From Bradyrhizobium sp. KBS0727 (GTDB taxonomy: Bacteria; Pseudomonadota; Alphaproteobacteria; Rhizobiales; Xanthobacteraceae): a stretch of 64,000 bases of DNA. Made by a program: the position numbers and the translations under genes. The stretch is taken from assembly GCF_005937885.2 (NCBI RefSeq), contig NZ_CP042176.1, positions 2,165,501 to 2,229,500 of the forward strand, written 5' to 3'. Positions 1-8,966 of this stretch are shown in pieces. Each line of letters opens with the position of its first letter. Positions within the stretch are counted from its first letter, which is position 1. The notes beneath the pieces are model-generated. The model was not told where the DNA came from, did not search any database, and was given only the letters and a program-made list of their open reading frames with translations.

Positions 1-112
1 GCCCGATCAGCGCCACGGTCTCGTTCTCCTGCACCGAAAAGCTGACGTCCTGTACCGCGCGCAAGCCGCCGAAGCGCTTGCTGAGACCCTTGATGACCAG
101 TGCTTCTGCCAT
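1..112 (-). CDS. livG: Branched-chain amino-acid ABC transporter ATP-binding protein, LivG-like (N-terminal fragment)
   Basis: Only the first 37 codons are in the window; the gene runs off the left edge. The fragment begins MAEALVIKGLSKRFGG and continues with the usual beta-strand region before the Walker A loop (…ETVALIG), which is cut by the edge. It lies 10 bp downstream of livM in the same direction, the standard liv gene order. Such proteins energise uptake of branched-chain amino acids or related carboxylates and amides. Assignment to the LivG rather than the LivF type rests on gene order and on the opening sequence, so it is moderately secure. Confidence 0.75.
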   Translation of the reverse strand, partial: MAEALVIKGLSKRFGGLRAVQDVSFSVQENETVALIG

Positions 113-122
113 CGTCCGATCC

Positions 123-1103
123 TTACGCGCGCGCCGGCTGGCGCCGGACGTAGCGCTGGTACATATCGGTCGCGAAGCCGATCAGCCCGGTTGGCCGCCA
201 CAGGATCACCGCCATCAGGATCAGGCTGTAGATGGTGAGCTGGATGCCGCCGACCCGGCCGCCGAGCCAGCTTTGCAGCAAGGCAGACGTCGTCTCCAGC
301 AGCACGGTCCCGATCACCGGACCCCAAAGGGTGCCGATGCCGCCGACGATCGAAACCAGCGCGGCCTCGATCGAAATGCTGAAGCTGAACGCGGTCGCGG
401 GGTCGATGAAGTAGATGTACTGGGTATAGAAGGTGCCGGCGAGCGCGGTCAGGAACGAGCTGATCATGTAGATGTCGCGCTTGATCTTCGGCGCGTTGAC
501 GCCGATCGCTTCGGCCGCATCTTCATCCTCGCCGATCGCGACCAGATAATATCCCATCCAGGAGCGCTCGATCAGCCAGGTGATGGTCAGTCCCAGCACA
601 AGAAGCCCGAGCACCACATAATAGTAGGCCGCCTTGCCTTCGAACTGCATCATCAGCGGCGCGCTGCCGAGGTTGGGGATCGTGGTGCCTTCGGCGCCCC
701 AGGCGAAATCGCGAAACTTCAGGAAGATCAGCATCAGCGCTTGCGCCGTTGCGATCGTCGCGATGGTGAAATAGGGGCCGCGCAGACGGAAGCACAGCCA
801 GCCGATCGGCAGGCTTGCCAGCATCGCTACCACGCCGCCGGCTACCATGCCGATCCAGGGCGAGATGCCGAAATCGATCTGCAGGATGGTAGAGGTGTAG
901 GCGCCGAGACCGAAATAGGCGGCGTGTCCGAGCGACAACTGCTTGGCGTAGCCGCCCATCAAGTTCCAGGCGACGCCGATGAAGGAGAACAGCAGGATGC
1001 GAATGAAGATGTCGATCGCAAACGAGCTCGTCACGAGATGCGGCAGGGCGATCAGCATCGCGAGGCCCAGCGCCAGCCAAAACCGGTTGATAGGGCGAAT
1101 CAT
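123..1103 (-). CDS. livM: Branched-chain amino-acid-type ABC transporter permease, LivM family
   Basis: 326-residue polytopic inner-membrane protein starting MIRPINRFWLALG. The ATG at 1103 overlaps the livH stop (ATGA), so translation is probably coupled; the frame is open further upstream, but that part is antisense-like Arg-rich sequence inside livH. The LivM hallmark GGYAKQLSLGHAAYFGLGAY lies near residues 51-70, and the cytoplasmic loop for ATPase contact (EDEDAAEAIGVN) lies in the C-terminal half. It forms the heterodimeric channel with LivH. The substrate cannot be read from the permease; members of this family in rhizobia take amino acids, aromatic acids or amides. Confidence 0.9.
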   Translation of the reverse strand: MIRPINRFWLALGLAMLIALPHLVTSSFAIDIFIRILLFSFIGVAWNLMGGYAKQLSLGHAAYFGLGAYTSTILQIDFGISPWIGMVAGGVVAMLASLPIGWLCFRLRGPYFTIATIATAQALMLIFLKFRDFAWGAEGTTIPNLGSAPLMMQFEGKAAYYYVVLGLLVLGLTITWLIERSWMGYYLVAIGEDEDAAEAIGVNAPKIKRDIYMISSFLTALAGTFYTQYIYFIDPATAFSFSISIEAALVSIVGGIGTLWGPVIGTVLLETTSALLQSWLGGRVGGIQLTIYSLILMAVILWRPTGLIGFATDMYQRYVRRQPARA

Positions 1104-1969
1104 CGGGCGCGTCCTCCGCCGAGGCCGTTGGGCTTGAAGGCCAGCGTCAGCAGCAGCATCGCAAACACCACGATCAATCCGGAATCGGCGCCGACGAACT
1201 GGATCCCGAGCGATTCCGCGACCCCCATCATCAGGCTGGCGATCAGCGCGCCGATGACGTTGCCGAGCGTGCCGAGCACGACCGCGACGAACGCCATCAG
1301 CACGAACACCTGGCCGACGAACGGATAGGCCGAATAGAACGGCATCAATAGCGAGCCGGCGGCGCCGGCCAGCGCCAGCGCCACGCCGAGGGCTACACAG
1401 AACACGCGGTTCGGGTTGATTCCCATCAGTATCGCCACGTCGCGGTTCTGCGAGGCCGCGCGCATGGCCTTGCCGATGTCGGTCGCGTGCAGGAACACCC
1501 ATAGTGCGCCGCTCAGCCCCATCGCGACCACGAAGGCGATCAGCTTTGCGACCGGGATATAAAGTCCGCCGATATGGTACGCTTCATCCGAATAGGAAGT
1601 GTGGACGGTGCGGTAGTTCGCCGAAAACAGCATCAGCGACAGATTGAGCAGCAACAGCGACAACGCAAAGGTCAGGAAGATCTGCGGCATGTCGTTCGGC
1701 CCCAGCACCCGGCGGATCAGGAAATGCTGGATCAGGACGCCGCAGACGAACAGAACCGGCATCGAGACCAGCAGCGAGACGATGGGGTCGATGCCGAATT
1801 GGCTGGAGAGAAAGAACGAGATGTACATTCCGATCATCACGAATTCGCCCTGGGCGAAATTGACGATCTTGACCACGCCGAAGATCAGCGTGACGCCGAT
1901 GCTGACCAGCGCATAGATGCCGCCGATGAGCAGGCCGTTGATGACGGCCTGGGCCAGTGTCTCCCACAT
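1100..1969 (-). CDS. livH: Branched-chain amino-acid-type ABC transporter permease, LivH family
   Basis: 289-residue membrane protein beginning MWETLAQAVINGLLIGGIYAL, the typical LivH opening, followed by IFGVVKIVNFAQGEFVMIGMY, the conserved first loop of the family. The EAA-like coupling loop is around AMRAASQNRDVAILMGIN. Length is normal for LivH (about 290 residues). It sits 15 bp after the binding-protein gene and overlaps livM by 4 bp, so the four genes form one operon reading leftward. Partner channel to LivM in the inner membrane. Confidence 0.92.
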   Translation of the reverse strand: MWETLAQAVINGLLIGGIYALVSIGVTLIFGVVKIVNFAQGEFVMIGMYISFFLSSQFGIDPIVSLLVSMPVLFVCGVLIQHFLIRRVLGPNDMPQIFLTFALSLLLLNLSLMLFSANYRTVHTSYSDEAYHIGGLYIPVAKLIAFVVAMGLSGALWVFLHATDIGKAMRAASQNRDVAILMGINPNRVFCVALGVALALAGAAGSLLMPFYSAYPFVGQVFVLMAFVAVVLGTLGNVIGALIASLMMGVAESLGIQFVGADSGLIVVFAMLLLTLAFKPNGLGGGRAR

Positions 1970-1984
1970 CGAATTGGTCCGGCG

Positions 1985-3238
1985 TCAGGTTTTCATCAGC
2001 GTCGCACGCTTGTCTTCATCGGGGAAGACGCTCGCGAGATCGCCGTTTTGCCACTGCACCCCGACGGGATGGCCGTAGATGTTCTTGCCGTCCGGGGCGA
2101 ACTTGACCTTGCCGCCCGGTGCCATCGCTGCATAGCCCTTCGACACGTCGAGCGTCGCGAGAGCCTCGCGGACTTTCTGCGGATCGGCGGAACCCGCGCG
2201 TTCCAGCGCGTCGGCCAGCATGAAGGTCTGCGCGACCAGGCCGCCGGCATATTCGAACAGGAATTCGCCGGTGCGCTTCTTGTATTCGGCATTCACTTTC
2301 TGTGCGTCGTCGCTCATGTCATGGTTCCAGTGCGCTACACCCTGGAGACCTTCCGCGAGCTTGCCGACATTTTTGTAGAAGTCGGGAATGACGAAGCCGC
2401 CCGAGCCGCCGTTGATGGCGACGTTGAGGCCGACCTGCTTGACCGTTCGCACGATCAGGATGAGGTCGTTCAGGTAGGAGACCGAGAACAGAGCGTTGGC
2501 GCCGGAGGCCTTGACCTTGTTGATCAGCGGCGAGGCGTCGGTGAATCCCGCCGAATAAGGCTCGAACATCACGATCTCGACGCCTTCGGCAGGCGCAAGC
2601 TCCTTGAGGCCGTTCGAGGTCGAGGTGCCGAAGGCGGTGTTCTCGAAGATCACTGCGACCTTGGGCTTGTCGCCGACCAGTTTAGCCATCTGCAGCTGGG
2701 CCTTTGCGAATTGCGAAGCGCGGGCAAACGGCGTGAATGTGTAGGTGCGTCCCTTGTTGAGCTGGTCGGAACTCGAGCCGGTGATGATCGGCATCTTGGC
2801 CCGCTCGCAGACTTCGCTGGCGATCAGCGTGAGCGCACTGGCAAAGCAGCCATGGATCGCGGACAGCTTGTTGCCGGTGATCAGCCGGTCGGTTTCGGTG
2901 CGCGTTACGGTAGTGTCGCTCTGCACGTCGGAGACGATCAGATTGAGCTTGGCGCCGCCGAGCGATTTGATGCCGCCGGCTTCATTGACCATCTCGACCG
3001 CGAGCTTGGCGGCCGCGACGCAGCCGACGCCGATCTGCGCCATGCCGCCGGTGGTCGGGTAGAGCGCGCCGATATTGACGGCGTCGGCCGCCCAGCCGCG
3101 CAGCGGAACCGCGCCGAAAGCACCGGCGGCAAGCACGCCACCGGTCTTGACCAGGAACTGACGCCGGCTTTGCCGCTTCGAATGCGGCGAGCTTTGATCA
3201 GCATTATTAATGACAGAGCCCTTGCGATTCCTTCTCAT
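1985..3238 (-). CDS. ABC transporter substrate-binding protein, LivK/Leu-Ile-Val type, Tat-exported
   Basis: 417-residue periplasmic receptor of the type-1 periplasmic binding fold. The N-terminus carries a twin-arginine signal (SRRQFLVKTGG near residues 24-34, then a short hydrophobic run and cleavage near WAA-DA). The mature part opens VNIGALYPTTGGMAQIGVG, as in LivK-like receptors. It is first gene of the leftward liv operon. The ligand is unknown: Bradyrhizobium genomes hold dozens of paralogues for amino acids, aromatic acids and amides. The 240 bp upstream of the start hold no gene and should contain the operon promoter, which I could not place. Confidence 0.88.
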   Translation of the reverse strand: MRRNRKGSVINNADQSSPHSKRQSRRQFLVKTGGVLAAGAFGAVPLRGWAADAVNIGALYPTTGGMAQIGVGCVAAAKLAVEMVNEAGGIKSLGGAKLNLIVSDVQSDTTVTRTETDRLITGNKLSAIHGCFASALTLIASEVCERAKMPIITGSSSDQLNKGRTYTFTPFARASQFAKAQLQMAKLVGDKPKVAVIFENTAFGTSTSNGLKELAPAEGVEIVMFEPYSAGFTDASPLINKVKASGANALFSVSYLNDLILIVRTVKQVGLNVAINGGSGGFVIPDFYKNVGKLAEGLQGVAHWNHDMSDDAQKVNAEYKKRTGEFLFEYAGGLVAQTFMLADALERAGSADPQKVREALATLDVSKGYAAMAPGGKVKFAPDGKNIYGHPVGVQWQNGDLASVFPDEDKRATLMKT

Positions 3239-3480
3239 GCCGTTTCTCCCCCTGCGACGGCGGTATAGATTTCCCGTCCGATCGCCTGTGTGGCTGTTAG
3301 CCTTGGGATGATAAGAGCACGTAGTTCCGCAATTTCAAAGGAGATATCCGCGCAGATCGCGACGCTTGGCCGAATGCTGGGTGCGTTGCAGCATGAGCGG
3401 ATCGATTCCGAGGCGGCAGGTCGAGCGATCCGTATTCCGAGACGCTCAACCAGGCCCGCGGGATATTATTGACAATTAAG

Positions 3481-3521
3481 CGGTGGCCGGTGCGCTCGCG
3501 CGGCGAGAGGACCGGCCACCG
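3481..3521 (-). terminator. Hairpin terminator of the GT4 glycosyltransferase gene
   Basis: Perfect 11-bp inverted repeat (cggtggccggt at 3481-3491 and accggccaccg at 3511-3521) with a 19-nt loop, starting 4 bp after the stop of the leftward glycosyltransferase gene. On the minus strand it is followed by CTTAATTGTC, only a weak T-rich tract, so termination strength is uncertain. Confidence 0.65.
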
Positions 3522-3525
3522 CAAG

Positions 3526-4596
3526 TTATTCGGCGCTGCTCACCAGTTTGATGCGCGGTCGCGCGGCTTCCATGAGGCGCCGATAGGCGGCGAGATAGTC
3601 CAGCGCCATGCGGCGGGCCGTGAATCGTTCCTCGAACCGCTTTCGAATGGCCACTCTGTCGAGTGCGGCAAGACGATCGGCCACCGCGACGGCGCTGGTC
3701 TCATCCTCCACGATGAAGCCGGTGACATCCGGCTCGATGATCTCGGGTACCGACCCGCGGTTGAAGGCCAGGACAGGGGTGCCGCACGCCATGGCTTCGA
3801 TCATGACGAGGCCGAAGGGTTCCGGCCAGTCGATCGGTAGCAACAGCCCGATGGCGCCTGAGAGGAAGTCCGATTTCTCCCTGTCGCTGATCTCGCCGAT
3901 ATATTCGACCAGCGGATTGCCGTTGATGAGCGGACAGATCAGCTCGTCGTAATATTCCTGGTCGACGCGGTCGACCTTGGCGGCGATCTTCAGCGGAATG
4001 CCGCAGCGGGTCGCGATCTTGATGGCGCGATCGACGCCCTTTTCCGGCGCGATCCGGCCGAGCACGGCGAGGTATGACGGCTTCACGGGCCGCGGGGTCA
4101 GCAGGTTTTCGGGTAGCCCATGATGGATGGTCCGCACCCAATTGGCCTGCGGCACGGGCCGCCGTTGCGCATCGGAAATCGAGATCACCGGAACTTTGGA
4201 GAATGCGCTGAACACCGGCTGGTGCTCCGGCAGGTCAAGCCTGCCGTGCAGGGTAGTCAGGAACGGCGTCGGCTGCCGGCAGAACAGCGAGAACGGATAG
4301 TAGTCGAGGTGAAAGTGCAGAAAATCGAACTCTTCATCGTCGCATTTTTGACGAACCCGCTCGAGCATCACCATGTGCAGCGCATTCGGATCGCGCACCG
4401 CGCCGTCAAGGCGCAGCGCCTTCGGCCAGGTGGCGTCGAGCTTCGCTGACGTCTGGGAATCACCGCTCGCAAAAAGAGTGACGTCGTGTCCCAACGCCAC
4501 CAGTTCCTCGGTCAACCAGTGTACGACCCGTTCGGTCCCGCCGTACAGTTTGGGGGGAATGGCCTCCGTCAACGGGGCAACCTGCGCAATGCGCAT
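3526..4596 (-). CDS. Glycosyltransferase family 4 protein
   Basis: 356-residue retaining glycosyltransferase of the GT-B fold. It begins MRIAQVAPLTEAIPPKLYGGTERVV, with the glycine-rich acceptor-site loop (YGGTE). The donor-site motif is EPFGLVMIEAMACGTPVLAF (E-x7-E pattern) around residues 261-280, followed by GSVPEIIEPDVTGFIVE. No signal peptide or membrane segment is visible, so it acts in the cytoplasm with a nucleotide sugar. AGGAGA lies before the ATG on the minus strand. A near-perfect general-stress promoter lies about 75 bp upstream. The neighbouring exporter, debranching enzyme and glycogen synthase suggest a stress-induced glucan or glycoconjugate role (inference). Confidence 0.88.
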   Translation of the reverse strand: MRIAQVAPLTEAIPPKLYGGTERVVHWLTEELVALGHDVTLFASGDSQTSAKLDATWPKALRLDGAVRDPNALHMVMLERVRQKCDDEEFDFLHFHLDYYPFSLFCRQPTPFLTTLHGRLDLPEHQPVFSAFSKVPVISISDAQRRPVPQANWVRTIHHGLPENLLTPRPVKPSYLAVLGRIAPEKGVDRAIKIATRCGIPLKIAAKVDRVDQEYYDELICPLINGNPLVEYIGEISDREKSDFLSGAIGLLLPIDWPEPFGLVMIEAMACGTPVLAFNRGSVPEIIEPDVTGFIVEDETSAVAVADRLAALDRVAIRKRFEERFTARRMALDYLAAYRRLMEAARPRIKLVSSAE

Positions 4597-4665
4597 CTTT
4601 CCGTCTCCTGTTTGTGATCGTGGATGAAAAAGCCCTCAGCCTGAATTCGGCACCGGCATGCCCAA

Positions 4666-4693
4666 GCGGGAACGTTCCCGCATCTGCGAAGTT
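4666..4693 (+). promoter_or_regulatory. Possible second EcfG-like promoter on a 16-bp palindrome, facing the ABC exporter
   Basis: A perfect palindrome gcgggaacgttcccgc occupies 4666-4681. Read rightward, GGAAC at 4669-4673 is followed by 16 nt and AGTT at 4690-4693, one base off the EcfG -10 consensus. Its -35 shares bases 4671-4673 with the -10 of the leftward promoter, so both could not be bound at once. The palindrome with central ACGT could instead be a repressor operator of LacI type. Confidence 0.4.
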
Positions 4694-4695
4694 CC
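4671..4695 (-). promoter_or_regulatory. EcfG-type general-stress promoter for the GT4 gene
   Basis: On the minus strand GGAAC (4695-4691) is followed by exactly 16 nt and CGTT (4674-4671). This matches the alphaproteobacterial EcfG/RpoE2 consensus GGAAC-N16/17-CGTT at every position. It points at the glycosyltransferase start 75 bp away, predicting a 5' leader of about 65 nt. Confidence 0.7.
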
Positions 4696-4901
4696 CTTTG
4701 GTCAGCGTAACGACCTTCCTTCTTTCACAGTCTGGTCTTGCCGATGCCATGCGACACGAACAGATTTCTACTTGCCGTCATGCTGCATGATTGTTGCGCA
4801 GTCATGGCCGGGCGTTCCAAATCCAGCGCCGTTACATTCACGTAATCGTGGGCGAGATCGCGAAAAAATTCTCGTTCACCATCAACAGGTACGCAGACGT
4901 C

Positions 4902-6665
4902 ATGGACCAGCTCTCAGGATATGCACATCGTCCCGTCGCCTTCGTGCTGCGATATCTGCGAAATCGTCTCACCTCCCATGTGGTGATCTTGTCCGCTGTC
5001 GTCTCGGCGGTTGCCTGCTCGGTGGGCACGCAATATGGCGTCAAGCATCTTGTCGACAGCCTGTCGGCCGGCCGCCCGCACGCGGGCGGCGTATGGCTGG
5101 CATTCGTTTTCCTCATGTCGCTGATCGCTGCCGACAATTTTCTTTGGCGGATCGCAAGCTGGACAGCGAGCTTTACCTTTGTCGGCGTCACCGGTGACCT
5201 CCGGCGCGACATGTTCCGCCATCTGACCGGCCACGCGCCGAGTTATTTCTCCGACCGGATGCCGGGCATGCTCACCAGCCGCATTACCGCCACATCGAAT
5301 GCGGTGTTCACCGTCGAGAACATGTTCGTCTGGAATGTGTTGCCGCCGTGCATCGCGACGGTCGTGGCGATCGCCCTGATTGGAACCGTCAGCCTGCCAA
5401 TGTCACTCGGCATGATCGTGATCGCGGGAACCATGGTGGTGGTGATGTTCCACCTGGCCGCCGCGGGCAAACCCCTGCATGACGACTTTGCCAACAAGGC
5501 CGCCGCAGTCGATGGCGAAATGGTCGATGTCATCAACAACATGCCGCTGGTGCGCGCATTTTGCGGCCTCGGCCATGAGCACGACCGGTTCGACGCCACC
5601 GTCAATCGGGAAATCGACGCGCGCGGGCGCAGCCTCCGTTATCTCGAGAAACTGCGTCTGGCTCACGCCGCGGTAACCGTGGTGCTCACCATCGGCATGC
5701 TGGCCTGGGCGGTCAACCTTTGGCAGCAGGGTACTGCGACCACCGGCGATGTCGTTCTGGTCTGCACGCTCGGCCTTGCGATCCTGAGTGCGACACGCGA
5801 CCTGGCGGTGGCGCTGGTCGACGTTACCCAGCATGTCGCCCGGCTTACCGAGGCGATTGCGACTCTGCTGCAGCCACACGAATTGAACGATCACCCCGAG
5901 GCCGAGCCCCTGGTCAAGAGCGGTGCGGCGGTCGCTTTCAACAACGTCTCGTTCGGCTATCCGAGTGGGCTTCAGGTGTTCGACAAGTTCAACCTCCGCA
6001 TTAAACCCGGCCAACGGGTCGGGCTGGTTGGGCAATCCGGCGGCGGAAAATCCAGCCTGTTCACGCTGCTGCAACGCTTTTATGACGTCCAGCACGGCAC
6101 GATCACGATCGATGGCCAGGACATCTCGCGGGTGACGCAGCAAAGCCTGCGTGAAGCGATTTCCGTCGTGCCACAGGATATCTCGCTGTTCCATCGCTCG
6201 ATCCTCGAAAATATCCGCTATGGACGGCCGAGCGCGACCGATAACGAGGTACTGCGCGCGGCAATCGCGGCACGCTGCGACTTCATCGAGAACCTGCCGG
6301 AGGGGATGGCGACCATCGTCGGCGATCGCGGCATCAAGGTTTCGGGCGGACAGCGGCAGCGTATCGCAATTGCGCGCGCCTTCTTGAAAGACGCTCCGAT
6401 CCTGTTGCTGGATGAAGCCACCGCGGCCCTCGACAGCGAATCCGAAGAAGCCATCCGTGAAGCGCTGTCCCGGCTGATGCGCGGGCGCACCGTGATTGCC
6501 ATTGCGCATCGTCTGGCCACACTGCGCAATTTCGATCGCGTGGTGATGTTGCAGGGTGGCCGGATCATCGACGATGGTCCGCCGGACGTTCTCGTGAAGG
6601 GAAAGGGCCCCTATCGCGAATTGGTCGCGCGCGAGATGGGGCACCTCGCAAGCCATGCGGCCTGA
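4902..6665 (+). CDS. ABC transporter, fused permease/ATP-binding (exporter type)
   Basis: About 587 residues from the ATG at 4902; in-frame GTG (4848) and TTG (4791) starts are possible but lack a clear ribosome-binding site. The N-terminal half is a six-helix ABC_membrane domain; the C-terminal half is an ATPase with Walker A (GQSGGGKSS), Q-loop (VPQDISLF), signature (VSGGQRQRIAIARA), Walker B (PILLLDEAT) and H-loop (IAIAHR). It is a half-transporter that would work as a homodimer in the inner membrane. Type I exporters of this kind move lipids, glucans or peptides. The divergent glycosyltransferase makes a glycan or glycolipid cargo plausible but unproven. Confidence 0.88.
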   Translation: MDQLSGYAHRPVAFVLRYLRNRLTSHVVILSAVVSAVACSVGTQYGVKHLVDSLSAGRPHAGGVWLAFVFLMSLIAADNFLWRIASWTASFTFVGVTGDLRRDMFRHLTGHAPSYFSDRMPGMLTSRITATSNAVFTVENMFVWNVLPPCIATVVAIALIGTVSLPMSLGMIVIAGTMVVVMFHLAAAGKPLHDDFANKAAAVDGEMVDVINNMPLVRAFCGLGHEHDRFDATVNREIDARGRSLRYLEKLRLAHAAVTVVLTIGMLAWAVNLWQQGTATTGDVVLVCTLGLAILSATRDLAVALVDVTQHVARLTEAIATLLQPHELNDHPEAEPLVKSGAAVAFNNVSFGYPSGLQVFDKFNLRIKPGQRVGLVGQSGGGKSSLFTLLQRFYDVQHGTITIDGQDISRVTQQSLREAISVVPQDISLFHRSILENIRYGRPSATDNEVLRAAIAARCDFIENLPEGMATIVGDRGIKVSGGQRQRIAIARAFLKDAPILLLDEATAALDSESEEAIREALSRLMRGRTVIAIAHRLATLRNFDRVVMLQGGRIIDDGPPDVLVKGKGPYRELVAREMGHLASHAA

Positions 6666-6728
6666 TCTGCGTCGTTAGTGTTTGCGTCGAGGTCCATCGC
6701 AACGCCAGCAATGTCGCCTGAGGTTCAC

Positions 6729-8921
6729 ATGGCCGAAGTCACGCAACTGACAATCCGAACGGTCGAGCAGATCTCGGAATCGCCGTTCTACATTCCGATG
6801 ACGGGACCCGCGGCAAGGCCGCGCCGCTCGCTCAAGCATGACGACACCTTCATCGTACTGGACAGCCATGGCGATATCGGCGCATCCGCCGGCGGACCCG
6901 ACGGATTATTCAACGCCGACACGCGCTATCTCGCCCGGCTGGAAATGGTGCTGGACGATATGCAGCCGTTGCTGCTGGGCTCCAATTTGCGGGATGACAA
7001 TTCGGCGCTGACCGTCGATCTCACCAATTCGGACGTCTACCGCAACGGCCGGCTAGCGTTGCAGAAAGACACGTTGCACATCGTGCGTTCGATCTTTCTG
7101 TGGCGCGGTTCGTTCTACCAGCGCATCGGCCTGCAAAACCATGGCGACCGCCCGGCGAGCTTCGACCTGTCGCTGCTGTTTGACAACGATTTTGCCGACT
7201 TGTTCGAGGTGCGCGGCGAACGGCGTGAGCGCAGGGGCGTCGGTTCGAGCAAGGTGCTGGGCCCCACCGATGTCGTGTTTGAGTATAAAGGGCTCGACGA
7301 TCAGCCGCGCATCACCGCGCTGCATTTCGATCCCAAGCCGACCCGGCTTGCGATCAATTCGGCGAACTATCATTTCGAGCTGGCACCGGGGCAGGTGACT
7401 TCGCTGTTCATCGCGGTGTCTTGCAACAAGCCGATCATGCAGAAGCCGGCGCCGTTCTTCCGCGGGCTACTGGCGCACCGCCGCGAGATGCGGAAGTTGA
7501 CGAAGGGGGCGGCCAGCATCGAGACCTCGAACAGCATCTTTAACGAGGTGTTGTGCCGGGCGATGGCCGATCTCAATATGCTGATGACGGAGACGCCGCA
7601 GGGCAGATACCCCTATGCCGGCATCCCCTGGTATTCGACGACGTTCGGCCGCGACGGATTGATCACGGCGTTGCAGATGCTGTGGGTCGATCCGCGCATC
7701 GCACAGGGCGTGTTGCGGCGGCTTGCTTTCTTCCAGGCGAAGGTGACCGATCCGCTGGCGGATGCCGAGCCCGGAAAAATCCTCCACGAGATGCGCGGCG
7801 GCGAGATGGCGGCGCTGCGCGAGGTGCCGTTCGCGCAGTATTACGGCAGCGTCGATTCGACTCCGCTATTCGTCCTGCTGGCCGGCCTTTATGTCGAACG
7901 CACCGCCGACGAGCAGACGCTTGTCGAATTGTGGCCCTCGATCGAGGCGGCGCTGCAATGGATCGACGGCCCCGGCGATCCCGATCGTGACGGTTTTATC
8001 GAATACCGGCGCGCGACGGAGCAGGGGCTCGCCAATCAGGGTTGGAAGGATTCGTTCGACGCCATCTTCCATGCCGATGGGCGGCTCGCCGAAGGCTATA
8101 TCGCCTTGGCGGAAGTCCAGGGCTATGTGTTCGCCGGGAAGCGGCTGGCGGCGCGGTGTGCCCGCCGCCTCGGAAAGCTCGACCTCGCGGCCCGTCTCGA
8201 AACCGAAGCGTTGCTGCTGGCCGAACGTTTCGAAGATGCCTTCTGGTGCGAGGAACTCGGCACCTACGCGCTGGCGCTCGATGGCGCCAAGCAGCCCTGC
8301 AAGGTCCGAACCTCGAATGCCGGACAACTGCTCTTCACCGGCATCGTCCAGCCCGAGCGCGCGCGACGCGTCGCTGCCGATCTGATGAGCCAGAAGTTCT
8401 TTTCGGGATGGGGCATCCGCACCGTGGCGCGCGGTGAAGCCCGTTACAATCCGATGTCCTATCATGACGGATCGATCTGGCCGCACGACAATGCGTTGAT
8501 TGCCCTCGGCCTGGCGCGCTATGGCCTGACGCATTCGGTGGCGCATCTGTTCAAGGGCCTGTTCGACGCCGCCAGCTACATGGATCTGCGACGGCTGCCC
8601 GAATTGTTCTGCGGGTTTCAGCGCGAACGACGGCGCGGACCGGTGCTCTATCCGGTGGCCTGCGCACCGCAGGCCTGGGCGAGCGCGACGCCGTTTAGCC
8701 TGCTGGAGGCCGCCCTCGGTCTGGAATTCGATGCCGCGCGCGGCGAGATTCGGCTCCGCAATCCGCGCCTGCCGGAGTTCCTCAATGAGGTGATATTACG
8801 CGACCTGCAGCTTGGCGCCTCGAGCGTCGACCTGCGGGTCCGTCGTCACGGCGAGGAAGTATCGCTCGAAGTGCTGCGAACACGTGGAGAGATTCAGGTG
8901 TCGATCGTGCTGACCCACTGA
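6729..8921 (+). CDS. Amylo-alpha-1,6-glucosidase / glycogen debranching-type enzyme
   Basis: 730 residues from the ATG at 6729, chosen because TGAGG lies 5 nt upstream; an in-frame ATG 17 codons earlier has none. The N-terminal beta-rich domain (GGPDGLFNADTRYLARLEM) is the GDE_N-type module, and the C-terminal two-thirds is an (alpha/alpha)6 barrel with PWYSTTFGRDGLITALQML, QGWKDSFDAI and SYHDGSIWPHDNALIALGL, the acid-rich active-site segments of the family. It hydrolyses alpha-1,6 branch linkages or related alpha-glucosides. No signal peptide, so cytoplasmic. It sits 63 bp after the exporter and near glycogen synthase, in keeping with storage-glucan turnover. Confidence 0.85.
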   Translation: MAEVTQLTIRTVEQISESPFYIPMTGPAARPRRSLKHDDTFIVLDSHGDIGASAGGPDGLFNADTRYLARLEMVLDDMQPLLLGSNLRDDNSALTVDLTNSDVYRNGRLALQKDTLHIVRSIFLWRGSFYQRIGLQNHGDRPASFDLSLLFDNDFADLFEVRGERRERRGVGSSKVLGPTDVVFEYKGLDDQPRITALHFDPKPTRLAINSANYHFELAPGQVTSLFIAVSCNKPIMQKPAPFFRGLLAHRREMRKLTKGAASIETSNSIFNEVLCRAMADLNMLMTETPQGRYPYAGIPWYSTTFGRDGLITALQMLWVDPRIAQGVLRRLAFFQAKVTDPLADAEPGKILHEMRGGEMAALREVPFAQYYGSVDSTPLFVLLAGLYVERTADEQTLVELWPSIEAALQWIDGPGDPDRDGFIEYRRATEQGLANQGWKDSFDAIFHADGRLAEGYIALAEVQGYVFAGKRLAARCARRLGKLDLAARLETEALLLAERFEDAFWCEELGTYALALDGAKQPCKVRTSNAGQLLFTGIVQPERARRVAADLMSQKFFSGWGIRTVARGEARYNPMSYHDGSIWPHDNALIALGLARYGLTHSVAHLFKGLFDAASYMDLRRLPELFCGFQRERRRGPVLYPVACAPQAWASATPFSLLEAALGLEFDAARGEIRLRNPRLPEFLNEVILRDLQLGASSVDLRVRRHGEEVSLEVLRTRGEIQVSIVLTH

Positions 8922-8966
8922 CGGGGGCATCGGTCAACACCTCTTCAAAAGGCTCAGGAGGCGCAC

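Noticed and set aside
3469..3474. TTGACA-like -35 box on the plus strand
   Set aside because: No gene follows on that strand and no -10 box is visible at the right distance; it lies beside the terminator of a leftward gene.
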